Assembly: GCF_000429945.1 (NCBI RefSeq)
Contig: NZ_AUCV01000058.1
Coordinates: forward strand, 1-34,128
Direction of reading: 5' to 3'
From: Desulfogranum japonicum DSM 18378
Lineage (GTDB): Bacteria > Desulfobacterota > Desulfobulbia > Desulfobulbales > Desulfobulbaceae
DNA length: 34,128 nucleotides
Shown here piece after piece: positions 7,801 through 16,200 of the stretch. Made by a program: the position numbers and the translations under genes. Below the pieces are notes generated by a model. That model saw only the letters and a program-made list of their open reading frames with translations. It was not told the origin of the DNA and searched no databases. The number at the start of each line of letters is the position of its first letter. Within the stretch, counting starts at the first letter, position 1.

Positions 7801-10020
7801 AAGCGAGATCATGTTGGACATGTGACGCAATATGAGTATGACATTAACGGCAGGATCAATAAGCGCATAGATGCCAACGGCAACGCTACAACTTATAGCT
7901 ATGATGCCGTAGGTCGGCTTGTGTCCGTCGTTGATGGTGAAGGGAATGAAACTACGGCAACCTATGATCGCAACGGCAACCTCTCCACAGTAACAGATCC
8001 TAACGGGAATACCACGACCTACCAATATGATGCTCTGAACCGGGTTGTTCTCATGGAGAATCCTGAAGGGCATCAGTGGGAATATAACTATTATCGAAAC
8101 GGTTTGATTAATCGGTCTACCTTTCCAGATGGTACGAGCATTAAGCGGGATTACGACAATCTCAATCGACTGAAAGAGGTGCTGTATAAGGATGCTGCCA
8201 ATGTCACCGTTGAGACCATTTTGTATGATTACGATGAAAATGGGAATCGCATTTCAATGAGTGACAGTTCTGGCACCACAACCTACACCTATGACGAACT
8301 CAACCGTCTGGCCACTATTGTGGATAGTTTCGGTCAGCAAGTTAGGTATACATATGATGGTGTTGGCAATATTACCTCTGTAACCTACCCGGGAAATAAA
8401 GTCGTCTCTTACACCTATGATGAGGGAGAGAGGATGCATACGGTAACTGACTGGTTGAGTGGAGTCACTACCTATGACTACAATGGAGCTGGAGCAATTA
8501 ACAGCATCATCCATAGGAATGGTACAAAAACAGAGCTGAAGTATTTAGAATCGGGATTTTTAAAAAGCTACAAAAATCTGCACGCAGATGGTTCTGTTAT
8601 TTCCAGCCACACCTTTACCCGTGACAACAATGGCAACCCCATAGAGGTGGATACGGAATTACCCCTCTTGCCGCAGTTAATGTCACGGACCTCACAGTTT
8701 ACCTATGATACTGCCAACAGGATTCTTACCAAGGATCAAACAGAATATACCCATGATACACCTGGCCGGTTGATTGCTGAAACGTGCAACGGTCAGGACA
8801 CCACATATACTTACAATCATCTTGATTTAATTACCAGTATCACTAACCAGTACGGTACAGAGTCGATGACGTATAACGGTAATGGAGAGCGTATTTCCCG
8901 AACCGCACATGGCAATACCATGCGCTATGTACTTGATCCAAATCGCGGTTTGACCAAGGTGTTAGCAGAAGCAGATGATAGTAATGTCATCCAATACTAC
9001 TACATTTATGGTCATGGATTGCTTACCCAGATTGGAGCAGATGACAGTGTCCGGACCTATCATTTCGATCCTACAGGGCATACCCTTGCCTTGACTGATG
9101 ATAACGAAACCGTGACTGATAAATACGCCTATTCCGCATATGGGGAGACTTCTTGTCTGGCCATAAATCATAATCCTTTTCGGTATGTAGGACGTGAAGG
9201 CGTTATGGATGATGAAAATGGGCTTTTGTATATGAGAGCGAGATATTATCTGAAAGAAATAAACAAATTTATGAGTTTGGATCCGGTTTCAGGACACGTT
9301 GGTTTACCACAAAGTTTGAATATGTATGCATATGTTAATAATAATCCTATGGTAGCGATTGATCCTAGTGGAAAAACTTTAGAAAATATAATGAGTTTTT
9401 CTGATCAAATAGTTAAAGATTCAAAAAATATTGTTAAATATCTAAAAATTTATAAAGATGAGTCTAGACATAAAAAAGTAAGAGAGCATGCAAAAGAGAA
9501 GATTGATGAAATAGTTAAAAAATATCATATGTATGATGAAAATTTTAAATTAGATTATAGGTTGCTTGATATTGAATCTACAGAATATGATATTGGTGGG
9601 AAATTAAATGGAGCTGTAATTGGTTATGATACTGATTATATTGATAGTAATATTGGCAGTGCTGAAGTCGCTGCTGGTATAAACGTAGATGGTTCTCAGG
9701 GGGGGGGTTATATTTCTGCTCAAGTTAATGCCGTTGAAATTGTAACAGAAGATATTCCTTTAGGGCCTTTGGGATCTGTTCAAGTTGGGGGATCTGCCGG
9801 AGGTGGAGTTGCTGCCGGAATTGATTATGATTTTGATTCTGGGACAACGAAGACAACTATTAGTGTTAGTGGTTTAACTGGATCGTATACTACTCCGTCG
9901 AATGATGATGTTAAAACGCTAAATAAAGCTGCTGGCGGATTTGTCTGTGGGCTATTCGGTATTTTTGTGGATGACACAAGTAATCTGTCAACATGTCGAA
10001 TGGCCGAGAGAGGGTATTGA
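4828..10020 (+). CDS. RHS/YD-repeat secreted protein with variable C-terminal tail
   Basis: This is a 1730-residue protein with a signal peptide (about 1-31). Residues ~32-135 look like a HYDIN/choice-of-anchor immunoglobulin-like domain (IDFGPTASG...). A DUF6531-like entry (NVANGNLHLEATDM) lies near 365-380. A long array of YD repeats (YDxxGNLxxxTDxxGNxTxYxYD) runs from ~495 to ~1440. The RHS core closes with GLLYMRARYY, NMYAYVNNNPMVAIDPSG, ending at residue 1515. RHS barrels usually encapsulate a C-terminal effector released after the core. Here the 215-residue tail (1516-1730) is Lys/Ile-rich and then Gly-rich, with no motif I recognise, and its DNA is far more AT-rich than the core. A G9 tract lies within it. 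No separate immunity gene follows before the next start at 10058. Role as toxin, adhesin or glycan binder is open. Confidence 0.9.
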   Translation: MRKEFFSCPYLLFVACIFLACSIFASVSVAAVIQPEAIDFGPTASGATTPAYTVQVYNPLDDAITLGQVSMTGSYSHYVLSNDTCSLTSLNSHSQCSFQVAFKPLAAGPLYVTVEVPSNNQRFGTGEVFLKGFGGISGTSLDSIDLGYLNGKTVGGDFVLLGAYSIPPTLELSNMVAGKAYLMVDGAMKAQARTAFHPMTYDFALSYLLWQTPSGTPITQWSQVLPATGTHSLRIAAVMRDSSLKQSDAVTVSLQSSLQVSASTPNQTFPVTGKDIDVDFVGGATGGTPGYVYKWYQSHTFIDGEGDLLFSSSQNATDTLGTNRLDSGLTAVVLQVADQNNRLAYKKLNLVIDRPQEGGSNGTLVRNVNVANGNLHLEATDMTIGGKGLGFSLSRSYDSFPSGWESEGRRWLFNVEQKVITNLSGVDKGAREVQVRKEGGAVAQYFKDDDGAWYTLNAGNFDKLVEHGDGSFTLYTTGQIVFEYDSPDSYGDCRLLAIKDRAGNTLALNYTGSELTSVTDTNDRTITFTYTDGLLTEVRDFTDRYVSYRYDAEGNLISFRNLNGNTTAYHYNTGASTPYERKLLTGITDPRGNDPMTLVYDSKDRVSTLEDALGYITKFVYAKLDGAEGTVVVMPIPRSSLGFKLDTARSQVTEKIDYFDWQASLAEKVTSYTYPVVVEAQNVATKQLATEVKNRLGQTVEATYDSNGRGLISTVLDNMQRQEPTALQKKMVMMWETENDTGNGQVNLSQLTSVTDLAEGTISFEYDDAGNPTRVVNALGHESLSSYLPENKTLLQSNTDAEGNITAFAYDADGNLSSVTDAAGFAASSTYDQLGRVATRTDRRGNTTSYNYDDLGNVTRTTDQRNNYTFMTYDGNSNLITRTDKRGNTTTYGYDAADRLITTTVTVDATPYTTINSYDALGRLVSLTNAKGHTTTYTYDERGRRIETVDGAGVRRAYEYDAVGNMTSMTGPNRADTKTRMVYDDLNRLIRKRDHVGHVTQYEYDINGRINKRIDANGNATTYSYDAVGRLVSVVDGEGNETTATYDRNGNLSTVTDPNGNTTTYQYDALNRVVLMENPEGHQWEYNYYRNGLINRSTFPDGTSIKRDYDNLNRLKEVLYKDAANVTVETILYDYDENGNRISMSDSSGTTTYTYDELNRLATIVDSFGQQVRYTYDGVGNITSVTYPGNKVVSYTYDEGERMHTVTDWLSGVTTYDYNGAGAINSIIHRNGTKTELKYLESGFLKSYKNLHADGSVISSHTFTRDNNGNPIEVDTELPLLPQLMSRTSQFTYDTANRILTKDQTEYTHDTPGRLIAETCNGQDTTYTYNHLDLITSITNQYGTESMTYNGNGERISRTAHGNTMRYVLDPNRGLTKVLAEADDSNVIQYYYIYGHGLLTQIGADDSVRTYHFDPTGHTLALTDDNETVTDKYAYSAYGETSCLAINHNPFRYVGREGVMDDENGLLYMRARYYLKEINKFMSLDPVSGHVGLPQSLNMYAYVNNNPMVAIDPSGKTLENIMSFSDQIVKDSKNIVKYLKIYKDESRHKKVREHAKEKIDEIVKKYHMYDENFKLDYRLLDIESTEYDIGGKLNGAVIGYDTDYIDSNIGSAEVAAGINVDGSQGGGYISAQVNAVEIVTEDIPLGPLGSVQVGGSAGGGVAAGIDYDFDSGTTKTTISVSGLTGSYTTPSNDDVKTLNKAAGGFVCGLFGIFVDDTSNLSTCRMAERGY

Positions 10021-10282
10021 TTTTTAGTTTGGTATTGTTAGAACATTAGGATATATAATGAAAAAACGAATTGTGATATATGCTTTTATTGTAGAGTTGC
10101 TGTCTTTGAATATAGCTCTATCCAGTGTTGTTACGTTAAACTCGAATTTATATGACTCTAATGATAGGTTGTTGGAAGAAGTCGTTCATAATACTTTTGG
10201 CTATTCTGTTTCTATCAAGTATACTTACGACAAATCTGGTAATATCCTTTTCGAAACTAAAAAAAATGATGATTTATTTATA
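9225..10282. other. AT-rich compositional island spanning two genes
   Basis: From about the RHS core's GLLYMRARYY motif onward the DNA turns strongly AT-rich, with A/T third codon positions. This continues through the RHS tail, the 37-base spacer and the first ~75 codons of the next gene, then reverts sharply near 10283. The boundaries are by eye. The pattern suggests the segment was acquired or exchanged as a unit. Confidence 0.6.
9699..9707 (+). repeat. G9 homopolymer in RHS tail
   Basis: Nine consecutive G bases encode part of Gln-Gly-Gly-Gly (residues 1624-1627) inside the otherwise AT-rich tail. Adding one G leads to a TAA about 7 codons later. Losing one G leads to a TAA about 14 codons later. 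Either change would remove roughly the last 90-100 residues. The length suits slipped-strand phase variation, though function is inferred. Confidence 0.6.
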
Positions 10283-13200
10283 GCCGACACCGATTTTGAC
10301 CACATCTCTGATAGCTGGGAAAACTACTACTTCTCCAACCTCACCACAGCCTCCCTTACATCTGACTATGATAACGACAAATACTCAGACTACTGGGAAT
10401 ATCAAAACTGGCGAGCCCATGTGCTCGACCCAAACGGTAATCCTTTTAATCCTTTAGTCGCTAATGCTCCCAATGGTAGGGGCTATGAGCTTGACGCCTC
10501 TTCCTATCCACCTGAGAATGTAACAAATCCTTCCCCTGCAGATGGCGCGCAATTCATAGCACGATCTCCTACCTTTTCCTGGACAGCCTCTGCGCAAGCA
10601 GAATCATATAAACTCTACCTGGGCCAAAGCAGTCAGTTATCAGCTACTGAGCTGGTATATGATAACACAACAACCAGCTATGCTCTAGGGAGTACTCTTA
10701 TTGAGGCTACGAAGTATTACTGGCGGGTTGATGCTTGTAAAGACAGTGGCACAAACTGCAGTATTGGCAATACCTGGAGCTTTCGAACTGAAGGGGGTAC
10801 CCAGGGGAGTCCGGATCAGGTAACGGTAGCAGTACCCGCAGACGGCGCTGAAGGTCAGGGGCTTGATACGGATCTTACCTGGCAGGGAGTAGAAGGAGCA
10901 ACTGCATACAATATCTATTTTGGCACCAGCAGTACGCCGCAATGGGTGAAACGGCAAGGCGCAGTCCCTGGTGAAAACAGTTATTCGGTTTCCGGGCTGA
11001 CATCCAGCACTGTCTATTACTGGCGTATTGATGCTGTAAATGGCTATGGCCAGACCCTGGGAACTGTTTGGCAGTTCAAAACAGGCAGCAACAGCAGCAG
11101 TAACGAGCCTTTGATTGCAGAAAACCTCTGGTTTACTCCCGGGGATATCTACGCCCATCCTGATGACTCTGTCAAAACCAGGGTGTTTGAAGCAAGCTGC
11201 GATATCAGCAACCGTGGAACATCCAGTGAATATATTGAACAGATAGCGCTGGGTATATTTTACCCTGGTATTGATGGGCTCAATATTATTAATCTGTACA
11301 ACCCTGATACTTGGGAACCGCGCTACCTGAGCAACTTTACCTTACCTGCTGACAGCACTGTCAGCTTTCCTCTCTCAGTAGGTTCCCTGAAGGCAGCGGG
11401 TACCTATGTGCTTAGAGTGAATATCATGCAGAATGGGGTTTGGCGCGCCATTGGCTCCAAGGTTTTTGAGGTTTTACCCGAGCCGGCAGAGCCACCCATG
11501 GCTAATGCACCATTTCCGGAAAGCGGCATGACTAATGTTCCCTGGGATGTGACCTTTACCTGGTCCAATACGGGTAGCGTCTATCCGGCTGGTAATTCCA
11601 CTCCCCCGTACGTTGTCTATCTGGGGACAGATTCGAATTTTTCAGCAGGTGATTATGTGGCAACGCCCGGTTATCCACAGTATAAGCCATCTCAGCTTAC
11701 CCCTGGAACAAAGTATTATTGGCGTGTCGTATCGCTTGGGCCTACAGGACAGACCTTAGGACCGCTCTGGTCCTTTACCACCATGCCTGAGAGCACGGAG
11801 CCATCAGGACAGATGTCAGTACAGTTTAATGGTGGGAGTAATACCTTTACTGCAAGCTATACGGTGAATACCAATACTGAACAGGCGCAGATCTATTACT
11901 CCTATGATAGCGGTGCAACCTGGAATAAAATCTATGATAAATATATTTCTACCATTCGCAGCAGTAGCCCTGACTTGACCCTGCCCGATGTTGAAAGTCA
12001 CACAACAGTACAATTCTTTCTACGCACCATTCGCAATAGCGGTACTGCTGCCACTGCTGATACCACACCTATACGGGTAGGATATTCTATAACGGAAGAG
12101 AAAGAAGCACCCATCGAGCCATCGCTCTTTACCCTGGGAAGCCCTTCCATATCTAATGCAGTCACCATCAGGTGGCTCAAGGTCTTGGATTCTACCTACA
12201 CGGACACAATAACCAACTATGAGTTGCAATATGGCACATCCAGCTCATTTGCCAACCCTGCGAGAAAAATGCTTGGTAATCCTGCGGTGGGCGGAAACCT
12301 CTACGAAACTCTCAGTTGCCCGATCAGTAACCTGGCTGATGGAAACACCTATTACTTCAGGATACGGGCGACCAATCAGGATGGGTTGACAAGCGACTGG
12401 AGTAATACGGTCTCAACAACCATAGAAATTAACGATGCCCCTTCAATTGATTCTACATATCAGGAGCCTGCAAACGGCTCAACTGATGTTTCTAAGGAAC
12501 CGGTACTGCGTTGGAGAGGTTTAGACCCGGAGAACGACAGTCTCTACTATGGTGTCCGATTTGGTACATCTCCTGACAATTTGGATTCTCTTGTTTCCAT
12601 CAATGATCTTGACCGTCGAGATGAAACGACTCTGGCATTGCCTTACAGCTGGCAAAACCGTCTGCTCCCAGGGACAACGTATTATTGGCAGGTAATTACA
12701 AGAGAACAGGGACACTATATTGATACCTATGGTGGCACATACCCTTCTTCCCCGGTCTGGTCATTCACAACTGAAAATACAGGACCGGATCCTGCTATTG
12801 TTGCTGTCAACAGGGTAGGAGAGATCAAGCCAGATAGTTCCGTGCTATTTCAAGTAACGGTCAGGAATGATGGTTCAGAATCTGTCGGGTCCCTGGCTAT
12901 CGGATCTTCATATATCAAAGGGGGAACCGAAACTCCGTTTCGCATTGGTAGTGGTTCTACAGGTGTAACCCTGGCTCCTGGTGAAGAAACCACTGTTGAT
13001 ATCTCGGTGCAATTCCAGAATGAAGTGATCACGCAGGATGGTATTGAGTATGATAACGTATTGGTAGCAGGCGAGAGCATTGTACAATTCTCTTTTAAAT
13101 CATGGAATGAAAATGATATCAATACAGCCAATAATAGCCAGCAGATAGCCATTAGTTACACCAATCCTGGAGGACCGGTTATCTCGCTCTTTGATCTCAG

Positions 13201-16200
13201 GGAGCATGAAAGTCTTTACTATGCACCGGCTGATTTTTGGGTGCGTACAGGAAAAGCCCTGCAGATTGTTGTGGTGGCCGAAGACGATACCCGCATTGTC
13301 AGAGGAACCATCGAGTTCAGAAAAAGCAGTAGCGACAGTTGGGTATTTCTGTACGATGGAACAAACAATAGCAGCGTGTGGAGTTTTACAGATGATGGTT
13401 GTCTGCAGGGTTCACAGGTGAAAAACAACAGTGTGCTGGAATGGGTTCCATCTGGTGCTGAAGTAACGGATACGGCTGAGATGCGGCTCCAGCTATGGGA
13501 TGAGAATGATGAGACGACTCTGGTTACATCGTCAACTTTTTCCATTGTTTCCGGAGAACTCACGGCTTCTATTCAACCCGCTGATTCGGTGTTTAACGTG
13601 GGGCAGAATATCAGCTGGAATGTGAGCTGGAGCGGTGGAGTGCCTGTTGTTGCCAGGGAAATATGGCTTCGCTCTGGTGCACGCATGGAACAGCTGGTTG
13701 ATGAATATGATGCAGGCGGGCTTTCTTTGACAAGCCCGGAGACCGTAACACTGCCGGATAATAATAGTCTTGCCAGTCAAAATTGTACGCTGGAAATGAC
13801 TATTACCGATGCTTCTGATAATGTCCAGAAGGTCGTTTCCAACAGCTTTCAAATTCAGGATAACCAGGAACTACCAGCTCCTTTTAATGCGGCAATTACG
13901 CTGTATGATGATGAATTTACCTTTCCTGCAGGTTCTATCAGGCAATCCCAGGAACGGACAGTTGAATTTGTAAAGCTTGATAGCGGTAATAATGTGCATG
14001 CTATAGTACGCCATGAATACCATTATATTGAGAATACAGAATCAGGTGTCGCTGAAGATCTGGAGATTTTTGAGCAAAACTATTACTACGTGGTGTATTC
14101 ACCTCTCAGCCAAACCCTGTCGGCTAAAATCCTGGTGTGCGAAAACCCGCTTGAGGTTGTCGCATTTGATCTTTTAGACGATATCCCCTATGTCTTGCTT
14201 AAAGATCATAGAGAGACTCTATCTTATACCTATCTTGACTCTGGTAGCTTTGTCATCCCCAAGGTGGTTGAAAATGAAGAGGTTCCGATGCTGAATGGGA
14301 GCCTTTCTGAAGTTGAATCCATGGGTACTGGTGATTTTGCCTGGGTAAAGACCGGGACCTATGCTTATCTTTCCGGCGAGATCTGGTCGTTAGATATTCC
14401 GGCCAGTACTATCACCAAACGTACTTTCACTGCCGGTAATTATGGCGGAGGACAGGCTGTGACTGTCACCAACAATGCCGGCAATGTTGAATGTGATGTG
14501 GTTCAACCAGCGATTGTGTCTGATACCATCTATTGCATTGAACAAGGTGGCGAATACCTCATTGAGGTGGATACGGCCAGTCTTGTTGTAGAAAAGTATG
14601 CCTTGCCTTTCTCTGCTGGATCCACTGATGCTGAGTTGAATAAAACAGCCCTGCTTTCATCGAACAGCACACTGTTTTTGTTTGGGAATGGCCATACCTA
14701 TTCGTTTAACAGTTCAACAGGACTCTTCGTTGATAATGGGGAGATTGCATTTACCTTTGACAGTCAATCTTTCAGCGTGGCTTCGGTGTGGAATGATGTT
14801 TTCTGGCTGAGGACTGTTCAGACAGAGGCTGATGATATTCTTCTTGTACGATATAAGAGCTCTATTGGTAGAGACCCGTACAGTATCGCAACCCAGGAAT
14901 TTCTTGATTTTAACAGTCAGACTACTACCTTTTCTCGCAATATTGTCGAGGATAAAAATGATGCCACTATAGGGAGTTTTTCTACCGTTGAGGGGAGCAC
15001 TTTCCCCTTCGCTTACTATCCTTCTTTAGCATATATAGGTAACAATGTGGCTGTAGCTGTTTCGGCAGCAGGGGGACAGATAGACTCTGCCGGATTTTAT
15101 GATTACCATGCTGGGTTGCAACTGATTAACCTGGTGACAGGAGATGTCTCGTTCGTGGACTACCTTCCTCTGGTGACAGCAGAAAACAGGCTCAGTCTCA
15201 TTTATGAAAATGGCAGTTTGAATCTTCTGGCAAGCAATGAGGCAACAGGGCAGGACACCACCTACCTACTGGATATCTTAAACGCGACAGCTGGTCCCGT
15301 TCAGATCGAAGAGCCTAAACTACATGGCTTTAATGGCCAGATGTGGGCAACCTGGTCTAATGGCGTTCCCTTTGATGGTCGATGGGATGATGTCCATGCT
15401 GCATATCTGAGTAAGTCTTTGGAAAGAAATTTTCAATACAATCTCTCAACATATCCAACTGCCGCCGAATATATCGATCCCCAGATGTATCTGGGATACT
15501 CCGTTACTGCCAACGAGGGATATTTATCAACAAGTGACGGAACGCTGTGGGAATTGTATCCAGATTTCAGCCGTGGTGAAATGATTGCCGAATTGGCAGA
15601 TAGCGATGGCTATGTTGAGATGGTTTTCACGGATGCACAGAATGCAGGCTGCTTTTACAAATGGCTTGGAGGTGGATTGTATTCTAATACCATAGTGGCT
15701 CCTGATGGAACATTAACAGCGTATCAAGTCCCTTCTCAATGGGCTGCAGTCGCAGTGCTTCCTGATAAAATCATTACTGCAGGTGCAGGATCAGGTAATT
15801 ATAGCGGGGAGAATGTAGTCGTAAAATATGATCTTACCACCGATGATGAATTTGTGATTCCCTTTAGGAGCACTGGCGATACATATAACTACGAAAACCG
15901 GGTTGACATAAACCAGAATCAATATGTTGCCGTTGGCTGGGACAGATACCTTGCTCTAGCGGATTTTTCACAGGACATTGTCGCTCCAATAATCAGCATA
16001 ACCAGTGCAGGGGGAGAGATAACACCTGGAACGGAAATAACTGTAGACTGGCAAGTGAGTGATAATCTCAGTCAACTTGACAGGGTTGAAATAGTTACTC
16101 AGTCCGGAGCAACTGAAAATCTCGTTACCACGATCACAGATTCCGCTGTTACCAGTTATTCTTTTACACTCTCAGGCGCTGTCGGAGAAAGCGTTACCGT

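Noticed and set aside
7597-8073. 158-codon reverse frame inside the RHS gene
   Set aside because: Same repeat-driven antisense opening, with no start signal or recognisable domain.
4828-10020. CRISPR-like reading of the periodic repeats in the RHS gene
   Set aside because: The periodicity is at protein level (YD repeats) with diverged DNA; there are no identical repeats with unique spacers.
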